Notes under the pieces: generated by a model
The model's database searches: none
What the model saw: the letters and a program-made list of their open reading frames with translations, nothing else
Told to the model about the DNA's origin: nothing
Made by a program: the position numbers and the translations under genes
Assembly: GCA_016183235.1 (NCBI GenBank)
Contig: JACPFA010000013.1
Location: 18,682-82,681 of the forward strand
Reading direction: 5' to 3'
Source of the DNA: Deltaproteobacteria bacterium
GTDB lineage: Bacteria; UBA10199; DSSB01; JACPFA01
DNA: 64,000 nt
Part shown: positions 1 to 7,548 of the stretch, piece after piece
Numbering within the stretch: the stretch's first letter is position 1
Layout of the letters: every line of letters starts with the position of its first letter

Positions 1-842
1 TAACCGAAGGCCAAGGGCTTTTCAAAGAACAAGGGGCCGGGGATCAGGGCCTTATGTTTGGGTTTGCTTGTGATGAAACCCCTGAGTTAATGCCCTTGAC
101 CATTAACCTTGCTCACAAGTTGACTCAAACTCTCGCTAAAAAAAGAAAAGATGGCACCCTCCCTTGGTTAAGGCCTGATGGTAAATCCCAAGTAACCGTG
201 GAGTTTATCGATGGCAAACCTCACCGCATCGATACCGTGGTTGTTTCTACCCAACATGCAGAAAATGTAACCCATCAAGAAATTTACAATGGAATACTTG
301 AAGCCATTATTAAACCTACTCTGCCGGCCAGCCTTTTAGACGCTAAGACTAAATATTATATCAACCCCACCGGCCGATTTGTGGTGGGTGGCCCTAAGGG
401 CGATTGTGGCTTAACCGGGCGAAAAATTATCGTCGACACTTACGGTGGCTATGGTTCGCATGGTGGTGGGGCCTTTAGTGGCAAAGACCCTTCAAAAGTC
501 GATCGTTCCGCCTCTTATTTGGCCCGCTATATTGCAAAAAATGTTGTGGCTTCAGGGGTTACCAGCAGTTGCGAAGTTCAATTGGCCTACGCCATTGGTA
601 TTGCCGATCCTGTCAGTTTACTCATTATCACCGATGAACATTGTGAAATCCCTGAAGAAAAAATTGCGGCGGCCGTGCGCGAACTATTTCCCCTCAAGCC
701 TGCAGCCATTATTAAAGAACTCAATTTAAGGCGCCCTATTTACCGTAAAACAGCCGCCTACGGTCATTTTGGTCGCAATGAACCTGAGTTTACTTGGGAA
801 AAAACGGACAAAGCTGAGGCCTTAAAAAAACTAATTAAATAG
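1..842 (+). CDS. metK: S-adenosylmethionine synthetase, 5' end outside window
   Basis: Makes S-adenosylmethionine from methionine and ATP in the cytoplasm. The reading frame is open from base 3 with no start codon, so the gene begins upstream of the window; 279 residues are present of a usual 380-400. The first bases encode the MetK signature GAGDQG (bases 36-53), and the second signature [10 protein letters not shown] follows near base 460. The first ATG in the window (base 54) lies just after GAGDQG and cannot be the true start. The C-terminus is complete, with a TAG stop at 840-842. ahcY follows on the same strand, so SAM synthesis and S-adenosylhomocysteine removal are side by side, although a repeat cluster separates them. 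The family call is certain. Confidence 0.97.
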   Translation, partial: TEGQGLFKEQGAGDQGLMFGFACDETPELMPLTINLAHKLTQTLAKKRKDGTLPWLRPDGKSQVTVEFIDGKPHRIDTVVVSTQHAENVTHQEIYNGILEAIIKPTLPASLLDAKTKYYINPTGRFVVGGPKGDCGLTGRKIIVDTYGGYGSHGGGAFSGKDPSKVDRSASYLARYIAKNVVASGVTSSCEVQLAYAIGIADPVSLLIITDEHCEIPEEKIAAAVRELFPLKPAAIIKELNLRRPIYRKTAAYGHFGRNEPEFTWEKTDKAEALKKLIK

Positions 843-950
843 AGATTGCTTCGGGCCTTACAGGCCCTCGCAATGACAGGTAGTTTGTCATTGCGAGCGA
901 TGTCATCCCCGCGAAGGCGGGGACCCATGATACCGAGCGTGGCAATCTCG
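843..950. repeat. Family A palindromic repeats with a nested family B element
   Basis: The metK-ahcY gap is almost entirely repeat. A first family A unit (844-878) pairs a 'gattgcttcgg' arm with 'ctcgcaatgaca'. A second family A unit begins TGTCATTGCGAGCG at 886 and ends CGAGCGTGGCAATCTC near 949. Its centre is replaced by a family B palindrome (GTCATCCCCGCG...CGGGGACCCATG). This arrangement implies B inserted into A. The same two families recur at many places in the window. The gap leaves little room for a separate ahcY promoter. Confidence 0.85.
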
Positions 951-978
951 CTTGATCATATTTGAAATGGAGTTGATT

Positions 979-2289
979 ATGACTGCAACCGCAAAAAAAT
1001 TAAACCCCGATTATAAAGTAGCTGATTTGAGCCTGGCTGACTGGGGTCGCAAAGAAATTATCTTAGCCGAAAAAGAAATGCCCGGGCTAATGTCCCTGCG
1101 GGAAAAATACGGAAAGTCAAAACCCCTGCAAGGCGCTCGTATTACGGGCTGCCTGCACATGACTATTCAAACTGCTGTGCTTATCGAAACCTTGATCGAA
1201 CTGGGGGCTAAAGTTCGGTGGTCGAGTTGCAATATTTTTTCTACCCAAGATCATGCTGCGGCTGCCATTGCCCAAACCGGTATTCCTGTTTTTGCTTGGA
1301 AAGGCGAATCCGAAGAAGACTATTGGTGGTGTGTGGAACAGAGCATTTATTTTCCTGAGGGTGGCCCCAATTTACTGCTCGACGATGGGGGTGATTTAAC
1401 CAACTTTATTCACGACAAACGACCCGACCTTTTAAAAGACATCAAAGGGGTCAGCGAAGAAACCACCACGGGGGTACATCATCTTTATCATCGTTTGGCC
1501 GAAGGTACTTTAAAAATTCCTGCCATTAACGTTAATGACTCGGTCACCAAATCTAAATTCGACAATCTTTATGGTTGTCGTGAATCGCTGGCCGATGGCA
1601 TCAAACGAGCCACCGACATCATGATGGCTGGTAAAGTCGTTGTGGTTGCAGGTTACGGCGATGTAGGTAAGGGCTGTGCTCAATCCATGCGAGCCTTTGG
1701 CGCCAAAGTTTTGATCACCGAAGTTGACCCTATTTGTGCATTGCAAGCGGCGATGGCTGGCTTTGATGTTACCACCATGGACGAAGCTTGCAAGGTGGGC
1801 GATATTTTTGTGACCGCCACTGGCTGTAAAGACATCATCCGTTTAGACCATATGAAAAAAATGAAAGACGCGAGCATTGTTTGCAACATCGGTCATTTCG
1901 ATGTGGAAATCCAAGTAGCAGCTTTAAATCAATTGCCAGGCATTAAAAAAGTTTCGGTTAAACCCCAAGTTGACCAATACACCTTCCCTGATGGCCATTG
2001 TATCATTTTGTTGGCCGAAGGGCGCCTGGTTAATTTAGGTTGCGCCACCGGCCACCCTTCTTTTGTGATGTCCACATCATTTACCAACCAAGTCTTGGCT
2101 CAAATCGAACTCTTTACTAAAAAACATCCCATTAGCGTGCAGGTATTGCCCAAAAAACTCGATGAAGAAGTGGCACGATTGCATTTAGAAAAATTGGGGG
2201 TTCGTCTAGAAACACTCAGTGCCGACCAAGCCAAATATCTTGGCATTGCTCAAGAAGGCCCCTTCAAACCTGAGTATTATCGCTACTAA
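979..2289 (+). CDS. ahcY: Adenosylhomocysteinase
   Basis: NAD-dependent hydrolysis of S-adenosylhomocysteine to adenosine and homocysteine, which completes the methyl cycle begun by metK. From this start the protein is 436 aa, a normal bacterial length. The Rossmann motif GYGDVGKG lies at residues 225-232, the signature [13 protein letters not shown] precedes it, and the protein ends with the family-typical PFKPEYYRY. An upstream in-frame TTG (952) exists, but ATG 979 has a GGAG Shine-Dalgarno 8 bases before it and gives the standard N-terminus, so I prefer 979. The stop codon overlaps the convergent ATPase gene by 4 bases. Confidence 0.97.
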   Translation: MTATAKKLNPDYKVADLSLADWGRKEIILAEKEMPGLMSLREKYGKSKPLQGARITGCLHMTIQTAVLIETLIELGAKVRWSSCNIFSTQDHAAAAIAQTGIPVFAWKGESEEDYWWCVEQSIYFPEGGPNLLLDDGGDLTNFIHDKRPDLLKDIKGVSEETTTGVHHLYHRLAEGTLKIPAINVNDSVTKSKFDNLYGCRESLADGIKRATDIMMAGKVVVVAGYGDVGKGCAQSMRAFGAKVLITEVDPICALQAAMAGFDVTTMDEACKVGDIFVTATGCKDIIRLDHMKKMKDASIVCNIGHFDVEIQVAALNQLPGIKKVSVKPQVDQYTFPDGHCIILLAEGRLVNLGCATGHPSFVMSTSFTNQVLAQIELFTKKHPISVQVLPKKLDEEVARLHLEKLGVRLETLSADQAKYLGIAQEGPFKPEYYRY

Positions 2290-3398
2290 ATTAATTTCTT
2301 GAGAAATTTAATGGCTGGACTCACTCGAATATTTTCCCTAGAAAGGTAGTCTTTGTTACCAACCATCGAGATTTGCCAAGATTCCACTTGAGGAAACTTA
2401 TTTTTTAAATAAAGAAGCCCCGGGCTAATCGCAGCATCCGACCACTTGCATTCCACAAAGAAAATGGGAGTCCTTTTTTCGGTGATGACAAAATCAACTT
2501 CTCTTTTGTCGACATCGCGAAAATAATTTAAGTCAAGTTCTCTCCCCTTTGCATCTTGTTCAAAACAAACCCACTTAAGCAAATGACAAGCCACCATATT
2601 TTCAAAGCGATAGGAAAGATTCTCTACCAAAGACCAATCATAATGGTAGTGTTTCTGCTCCTTCTTAACAGCTCTAATTTTTGAAGCTCCAAATGGAGAC
2701 AATCGAAATAAAACATAATTTCTTTCTAAAATATCAATCCATTTAGAAACGGAATAATGATTAACCTGCAAATCTTCCCTTAAACTATTAATCGACAGTG
2801 GAGACCCAACTAATTCAGGTAAGCGCAGCATAAGTAGTTCAATGCTCCCAACGTCGCGGATGGCCTCTAGGCTGGTTATTTCTTCTTCAACCAGTCGGGT
2901 ACGATATTCAGTAGACCAACGCTTGGCAGCTTCTTTGCTTTGACCAAAATAGGGCTCCGGAAAACCACTCAAATCAAGCAATGCCATCAAGTCTTCTGAA
3001 TTGTCGATTCCTAGCTCTCGTGAACTCAATGGATGCATACGTAATAAATGATAGCGCCCCTGTAAGGAATCTCCACCAAAACGGTAATAATCTAGTTTTG
3101 CACTACCCGTAACTAGAATTTGATAGCGACTTTTTTTATCATCATAAAATCCTTTAAGATAATTTCTCCAAGCGCGAAATTTATGAATTTCGTCAAATAC
3201 AATTAAGGGGGCATTGGGATATTGTCTTTTTAAAATCCTTTCTCGTTGTTCAGGTATATCCCAACTGAGGTAACCCTCATTTTTTTTTAACAAAGATAAG
3301 GCGAGGGTGGTTTTACCAATTTGCCTTGGGCCTGCGATAAAAACCATTTTTTGTTTTAAATCTCTTTTGATTTGCTCGGCGAGATAACGGACTTTCAT
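2286..3398 (-). CDS. AAA (AAA_14) ATPase with DUF4143 C-terminal domain, copy 1
   Basis: A 370-aa P-loop ATPase of the AAA_14/DUF4143 type. Walker A is GPRQIGKT (residues 23-30) and Walker B is LIVFDEIH (65-72). The C-terminal half has the nuclease-like pattern of DUF4143, with REVDFVIT and then FFVECKW, i.e. D-x(n)-ExK. These proteins are widespread, often near mobile DNA, and have no settled function. It is clearly a close paralogue of the gene at 34658-35764: the [21 protein letters not shown] block is shared almost exactly. It is transcribed towards ahcY and overlaps its end by 4 bases. An AT-rich palindrome lies just upstream. Confidence 0.9.
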   Translation of the reverse strand: MKVRYLAEQIKRDLKQKMVFIAGPRQIGKTTLALSLLKKNEGYLSWDIPEQRERILKRQYPNAPLIVFDEIHKFRAWRNYLKGFYDDKKSRYQILVTGSAKLDYYRFGGDSLQGRYHLLRMHPLSSRELGIDNSEDLMALLDLSGFPEPYFGQSKEAAKRWSTEYRTRLVEEEITSLEAIRDVGSIELLMLRLPELVGSPLSINSLREDLQVNHYSVSKWIDILERNYVLFRLSPFGASKIRAVKKEQKHYHYDWSLVENLSYRFENMVACHLLKWVCFEQDAKGRELDLNYFRDVDKREVDFVITEKRTPIFFVECKWSDAAISPGLLYLKNKFPQVESWQISMVGNKDYLSRENIRVSPAIKFLKKLI

Positions 3399-3407
3399 GC
3401 TAGTATT

Positions 3408-3423
3408 TTATAATCAATTATAA
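3408..3423 (-). promoter_or_regulatory. AT-rich 16-bp palindrome upstream of DUF4143 ATPase copy 1
   Basis: TTATAATCAATTATAA is a palindrome (7-bp arms, 2-bp centre) 9 bases upstream of the ATPase start codon. Read on the minus strand it contains a TATAAT -10-like hexamer. It could be the promoter, an operator, or both. I see no convincing -35 box. Confidence 0.35.
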
Positions 3424-3503
3424 ATAACTAGCAAGTTTTTTCTATATTATTAGAAATCACTGGCTTTAGACAAGCTAAACCCCAAACCGGAATTTTATCG
3501 TTA

Positions 3504-4214
3504 TTAATCTTCCAAAATCCGAAGTTCTAATAATTTCTTTTTTCGGTGAACCCGAAAGTTAGTAGGATTCTGATTTTGAATATTTTGAAGGAATGGGATT
3601 CCTTTTTCTAAGGTAAAAGCAATACCATTCATAGAAAGTATAATGTCTCCTTCTTGTAAACCCATTTTAGCAAATGGAGATTCCTGTTTAAGGATCAAAA
3701 ATTTTACACCAACTATTTGATGATTTTCTAAGAGATAAGGGATCATCCTCACTTGTGAAAAAAGGATATCCAAATTTGAGAAGGCTGCTGTTATTTCTTT
3801 TGAGTTGATTTTTATACGGACAATTTCATCAGGCTTACTTTTAGCTAAACTTTTTTTAACATCTTCTGGAGTATAGCGCAGCTTGGCTAGGGACTTCGTG
3901 TTTTTAATATTTTCATCAATAACAAGTTCTCCCTCATGGTACTTTTTCTGGCTGGAGGTTACTTTCTTGCCATTTTTATAACCATAGTATCGAATCACTC
4001 CGTCATATTCACCGTTTCTGTATTGACCCTCCCGAGCCAACATACCCTGCTCATATATTTTAAAGGGACCATTCTCAATCCCATCGTGATAAGTCATCTT
4101 ATAAAGAATATTTCCCTCTTCATCATAAACTTGCTCCACCCCCTCCTGTTTCCACTTAAGATATTCACTCACCCGTTTTAACTTACCATTAAGGATGATA
4201 AATTTTTTCCTCAC
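3504..4214 (-). CDS. MORN/YwqK-like repeat protein with C-terminal PDZ domain (probable 3' half of a split gene)
   Basis: 236 aa starting at a GTG. The N-terminal third continues YwqK/MORN-like repeats (YDEEGNILYKMTYHDGIENG..., EGQYRNGEYDG). The C-terminal ~75 residues form a PDZ domain (SPFAKMGLQEGDIILSMNG), like those of GspC or DegP-type proteins. There is no signal peptide, although the repeats and PDZ suggest an envelope protein. The frame overlaps the upstream repeat protein by 26 bases. Removing one A from an A6 run in the overlap fuses both frames into one exported protein of about 425 aa with an uninterrupted repeat array. I infer these are two halves of one gene. If they are instead separate genes, this one is translationally coupled. 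Confidence 0.75.
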   Translation of the reverse strand: MRKKFIILNGKLKRVSEYLKWKQEGVEQVYDEEGNILYKMTYHDGIENGPFKIYEQGMLAREGQYRNGEYDGVIRYYGYKNGKKVTSSQKKYHEGELVIDENIKNTKSLAKLRYTPEDVKKSLAKSKPDEIVRIKINSKEITAAFSNLDILFSQVRMIPYLLENHQIVGVKFLILKQESPFAKMGLQEGDIILSMNGIAFTLEKGIPFLQNIQNQNPTNFRVHRKKKLLELRILED

Positions 4215-4782
4215 GACGATGGTCTTTGAAATTAATTAATTCAACCCGCAAGATGCCCTTTTGATAATGAAGTTCTTTCACAACAACCCCATTTTGATAA
4301 TGAGTTTTGCTGAGCAGCATTCCATCTTTATCAAAATATCTTTCAATTCCCTGCAGTTTCCCCTTTTTATATGGAGATTCTAAAACTAATCTCCCATCTT
4401 GATAGGTTTTGGTAATACCATGGATTTGGTAGTTGTTAAAATGTGTCTCTGAATATAATTCGCCATTTTTATCATATCCACGTAAGATACCTTTCACCAT
4501 ATTACCTTCTTTATACAACTTGCCTTTTTCATCATAAATTTTAATGTCCCCTTTTTTGGGCAGAATCTCGGCGGCTAATTGTCCATTAGAAAAATAGTAC
4601 CGATAAATAGCCTCTTGACCACCCGAAGGGGGTTTAATTTCTTCTCTAAAATCCCCATGTAAGTAACCTTCTTGAAATTCCCGAAGAAAGTCGTGCCAAG
4701 CATCTTCGGCAAAGGTAATATTGCAAAGGAACAATAACGGAACTAATATTACCTGAATCTTAAACAGACAGTTTGAATTCAA
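4189..4782 (-). CDS. Exported YwqK/MORN-like repeat protein (probable 5' half of a split gene)
   Basis: 197 aa with an N-terminal signal peptide (hydrophobic residues ~8-22, ending CNITFAEDA). About six YwqK-type repeats follow, such as YDEKGKLYKEGNMVKG, YDKNGELYSETHFNN and YFDKDGMLLSKTHYQNG. Such repeats occur in YwqK-family and MORN-like envelope proteins; their ligand is unknown here. The frame ends within the next repeat, just after an A6 homopolymer, and the following gene continues the array in another frame and adds a PDZ domain. No toxin partner is visible, so the common YwqK 'antitoxin' label is not supported. Confidence 0.8.
   Translation of the reverse strand: MNSNCLFKIQVILVPLLFLCNITFAEDAWHDFLREFQEGYLHGDFREEIKPPSGGQEAIYRYYFSNGQLAAEILPKKGDIKIYDEKGKLYKEGNMVKGILRGYDKNGELYSETHFNNYQIHGITKTYQDGRLVLESPYKKGKLQGIERYFDKDGMLLSKTHYQNGVVVKELHYQKGILRVELINFKDHRREEKIYHP
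4203..4208 (-). other. Homopolymer frameshift site between the YwqK and PDZ frames
   Basis: On the minus strand the overlap reads GAGGAAAAAATTTATC. With six A the upstream frame ends in HP-stop 12-14 bases later. With five A it would read GAG GAA AAA TTT ATC and run directly into the PDZ frame. This fits an indel mutation, an assembly error or programmed slippage; sequence alone cannot choose between them. Confidence 0.65.
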
Positions 4783-4797
4783 TGGGTACCTCCAAAA

Positions 4798-5667
4798 TTA
4801 AGGTAGCGTTATCTCTTTTTTATAAACCTGCATGGCCTCGGGCAGCCACTTTTTTAAGGCCTTGGCCCGCGACCCATCGCTAGGGTGAGAAGCAAAGGCG
4901 TTTTTTTTATCGTGTTTATCTTTGCGGTTCGCGGCCTGTTCCCAAATTTGCACTGCCGCCTCGGGATTGTACCCTGCTTTACTCATGTAATAAAATCCCA
5001 CTCGATCGGCTTCTTTTTCATGTTTGCGGCTGTAGCCCGGCATGATGAGATTGGTGCTTAAAGAAAAGAGTGAATCAAAGGCAAATTGAGCCGATGACCC
5101 AACCCCCGCCCCCAGGGCAATCGAAGCAATAGAGCCAAGGGCGTTCAAAGCCATAGCACTCGAGATTTGGCGGGTGGCATGGCGCATGGTCGCATGAGAA
5201 ATCTCATGGGACAAGATCGCTGCAATTTGTGCATCGTTGTTGATGTCCACCAAGCCTTTTTGAGGATCAAAGAGCCCCGAAAACACCCCAATCTTACCCC
5301 CTGGCAGGCAATAGGCATTCACCACCTTGGGCATATCAAACACATGCACTTCGTAAGGCAAATCCGGCATATCCGAAACTTTCGCAATTTTTCGAACAAT
5401 ATGGTTGATGCGATTTTTCAATTTGGCATGTTTAGGTAAATCCACGCCGATATTTTTCTTGCGAAAAATTTTAATCTGTTCTTGTAAATAATGCGTGCCA
5501 ATTTTAATTTCTTGTTCCATCGAAAAACTAGTTTTGTGCTGACGCTTGTAATCCCACAAATGCTTGCCGGCTTTTTCTTTAGATTTTTTAGCTGAAACTT
5601 CAAGGGGAACCCCCTGCGGAAGCAAGAAAATAACCAAAAATATTAATAACTTACGTAGCCTAACCAT
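4798..5667 (-). CDS. M48-family zinc metalloprotease, exported
   Basis: 289-aa peptidase of the M48 family (YggG/BepA/LoiP-like), probably periplasmic. A hydrophobic N-terminal segment (residues ~6-25) serves as signal peptide. The zinc motif HEISH lies at residues 154-158, and the third ligand is probably E217 in EKEAD. The region 172-205 is rich in Ala/Gly/Ser, as in relatives with a membrane-associated loop. There is no TPR domain, so it is the short form. These enzymes act in outer-membrane protein quality control. The gene lies 15 bases downstream of the YwqK gene's start region on the same strand, so it is transcribed first, and cotranscription is plausible. Confidence 0.92.
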   Translation of the reverse strand: MVRLRKLLIFLVIFLLPQGVPLEVSAKKSKEKAGKHLWDYKRQHKTSFSMEQEIKIGTHYLQEQIKIFRKKNIGVDLPKHAKLKNRINHIVRKIAKVSDMPDLPYEVHVFDMPKVVNAYCLPGGKIGVFSGLFDPQKGLVDINNDAQIAAILSHEISHATMRHATRQISSAMALNALGSIASIALGAGVGSSAQFAFDSLFSLSTNLIMPGYSRKHEKEADRVGFYYMSKAGYNPEAAVQIWEQAANRKDKHDKKNAFASHPSDGSRAKALKKWLPEAMQVYKKEITLP

Positions 5668-5753
5668 AACCCCCTCCTCATAATTCTTATCACAAGTATA
5701 AATTCAAACCCCCAAACAAGCCACGAGAATTTTCAAGACAAATCATCGCACCT

Positions 5754-5973
5754 AAAAAGGGAGTGAGGAGACTTTGCAGTAGAGTCAGCTTTTTCGACCC
5801 GGCGCTCCAGCGGTGACCCTCATGGGGCTAGCCGGCACGGAATCCTTCCGCGTTCCCCCGCCAAAGGCGGGGGCCTCGGCTTTCCATGCCGGCTAGCCCG
5901 CATGGGGGCCCCACCGCTTCCGCGATGGGTCGAAAAAGCTGACTCTACTGCAAAGTCTCCTCACTCCCTTTTT
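5754..5973. repeat. Family C palindromic element, 220 bp with 47-bp perfect terminal inverted repeats
   Basis: The ends (5754-5800 and 5927-5973) are perfect inverted repeats of 47 bp, starting AAAAAGGGAGTGAGGAG. Inside them is an imperfect palindrome with GCTAGCCGGCA...TGCCGGCTAGC and a GC-rich loop. A diverged second copy starts at 63850 and runs off the end of the window. There is no coding capacity: the short frames in it are stem shadows. It looks like a non-autonomous MITE-like or REP-like element and fills most of the 5668-6144 gap. Confidence 0.85.
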
Positions 5974-5999
5974 ATATCTCTACAAATATTTACGAAGAA

Positions 6000-6077
6000 G
6001 TCTTGCCGAAGCGGGAAGAGGTTACCCGAAACCCCTTTGCTTGGGGTTGAGGGAACCTCTGCCGGATTCGGCAAGAC
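6000..6077. repeat. Family D hairpin element, 78 bp
   Basis: An imperfect inverted repeat: GTCTTGCCGAA pairs with TTCGGCAAGAC at the outer ends, GAAGAGGTT with AACCTCT inside, and AACCCC with GGGGTT at the loop. It lies 67 bases upstream of the GMC oxidoreductase start. Only one copy is seen here. It is either another dispersed palindrome or a structured leader. It lacks a T-run, so it is not a typical terminator. Confidence 0.7.
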
Positions 6078-6144
6078 GTGGCTCAAATGACATATTTTCT
6101 AGTTGCTTCACTCCCCATTCCCATCCATAATTCGCGCCAGTTTT

Positions 6145-7548
6145 ATGGATTCCTTTCATCAATTCTATGATGCGATTATTGTTGGTTCAGGAATTTCGGG
6201 TTCTTTTATTGCGGCTGACCTAACCAAAGCCGGATTAAAATGCTTATTATTAGAAGCGGGAAAATTTTTTAATAAATACACCTATCCTCGTCACGAAATT
6301 GATTCCAATTCTCAACTCTATTGGGGAGGGGGCATTGAATTTAATGCCAATGCTACGATTGGTTTTTTACGCCCCAAGGTGGTTGGTGGTGGATCGATTG
6401 TTAATCAGGCTTTGCTGGATCGCTTTGATAATATCGCCCTTGAAGCTTTTCGAGAAACTTCCGGAATCGATTTTTTCTCAACCGAAAATTTAAAGCCTTG
6501 GTACGAACAAGCCGAACAAGAATTATGTATCCAAACCATTCCTGAACAATTCCACAATGGCAATGCCAAAATTTTCAAAACCGGTTTTGAAAAATTAGGC
6601 TTTCAATACGCCCCCTTATGCCGAGCCCAAAAAAACTGCCGCTATGAAGAGGGCAATGATTGTATTGAATGCCTAGCCGGCTGCCCCATCGATAGCAAAC
6701 AAAGCATGCCGGTCACGGTATTAAAAAAGGCCTTGAGCGAAGAATTGACCCTGTTAGATCAATGTGAGGTCACACAAATAGTCCCTCGCTCAGAAGATGT
6801 TGAGGTTCATGCTTTATTCAAAAATAATGAGCGCCATTGTTTTAAAGGAAACCGGCTCATCTTAGCCTCCGGCGCCATTGGCAATTCAAAATTACTTTTG
6901 CGTTCTGGGTTTAAAAAATCTTTGCCTGCTTTAGGAGAAAGTTTTTTCACCCATCCTCAATATATGGTCTTAGCCCTCTATGCCAAGCCCATCAACGCTC
7001 ACAAAGGCCCCTTACAATCGGTTAAATCAAATGACCCGGGGTTTAGGCGAAAGGGGTTTAAACTTGAAAATGTGTTTGCCCCGCCGGTTGCCATTGCCAT
7101 GCTATTGCCCGGCATTGAATCGCACCATCAATATTATATGAAAAACATCACTCGGCTTGCCTGCATTGAAGTGGCCGTGCGCGACACCCACCCTGGTAAA
7201 ATCAAACTAAACCGAAAGGGCGAGGTCAAAATCTTTAAAACTTTAAATGGTGAAGACCAGCGACGCCGTGATGCGGGGCTCGAAACGATTCAAAATATTT
7301 TTGAAGCCACCGGCGCTCAAGAAATCATACGCGGGAAAATGCCCATTGGCCTGCATTTGATGGGAGGTTGCGGCATTGGCAGCAATGCCAAAACATCGGT
7401 GGTTAACCCTGATTTTCAATTACATGGCCATAAAAATATCTTTGCTGCCGACTCGAGTATCTTTCCTAATGCACCAGGCATCAACCCTTCATTAACGATC
7501 ATGGCTCTCTCTAAATTAGCCGCTACCAGAATAGTAAGGAACCCATGA
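6145..7548 (+). CDS. GMC-family FAD-dependent alcohol dehydrogenase/oxidoreductase
   Basis: About 467 aa from ATG 6145; an upstream in-frame TTG at 6103 would add 14 residues that fit no family pattern. The FAD-binding motif VGSGISGSF is at the N-terminus. The C-terminal GMC domain has GLHLMGGCGIG and PNAPGINPSLTIMAL, with the conserved His in the first motif. A cysteine-rich stretch (C...C.....C..C...C, DCIECLAGCPIDSKQS) resembles the C-GC-GAK-ST region of long-chain alcohol oxidases. It probably oxidises a primary or long-chain alcohol to an aldehyde. It overlaps the aldehyde dehydrogenase by 4 bases (ATGA), so the two are coupled and form an alcohol-to-acid pathway. No clear Shine-Dalgarno precedes 6145. 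Confidence 0.88.
   Translation: MDSFHQFYDAIIVGSGISGSFIAADLTKAGLKCLLLEAGKFFNKYTYPRHEIDSNSQLYWGGGIEFNANATIGFLRPKVVGGGSIVNQALLDRFDNIALEAFRETSGIDFFSTENLKPWYEQAEQELCIQTIPEQFHNGNAKIFKTGFEKLGFQYAPLCRAQKNCRYEEGNDCIECLAGCPIDSKQSMPVTVLKKALSEELTLLDQCEVTQIVPRSEDVEVHALFKNNERHCFKGNRLILASGAIGNSKLLLRSGFKKSLPALGESFFTHPQYMVLALYAKPINAHKGPLQSVKSNDPGFRRKGFKLENVFAPPVAIAMLLPGIESHHQYYMKNITRLACIEVAVRDTHPGKIKLNRKGEVKIFKTLNGEDQRRRDAGLETIQNIFEATGAQEIIRGKMPIGLHLMGGCGIGSNAKTSVVNPDFQLHGHKNIFAADSSIFPNAPGINPSLTIMALSKLAATRIVRNP

Noticed and set aside
843..978. SAM or SAH riboswitch between metK and ahcY
   Set aside because: The gap is accounted for by repeat families A and B; no riboswitch core was seen.
4189..4782. Toxin-antitoxin label for the YwqK protein
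   Set aside because: The 'YwqK antitoxin' name is a database habit; here the protein is exported and no toxin is adjacent.
6000..6077. Possible riboswitch or rho-independent terminator upstream of the GMC gene
   Set aside because: The hairpin has no T-run and no recognisable aptamer; it fits better with the dispersed palindromes of this genome.
5902..6090. Short plus-strand open frame in the gap before the GMC gene
   Set aside because: It lies across the family C and D palindromes; its composition is that of a stem shadow and it has no start signals.
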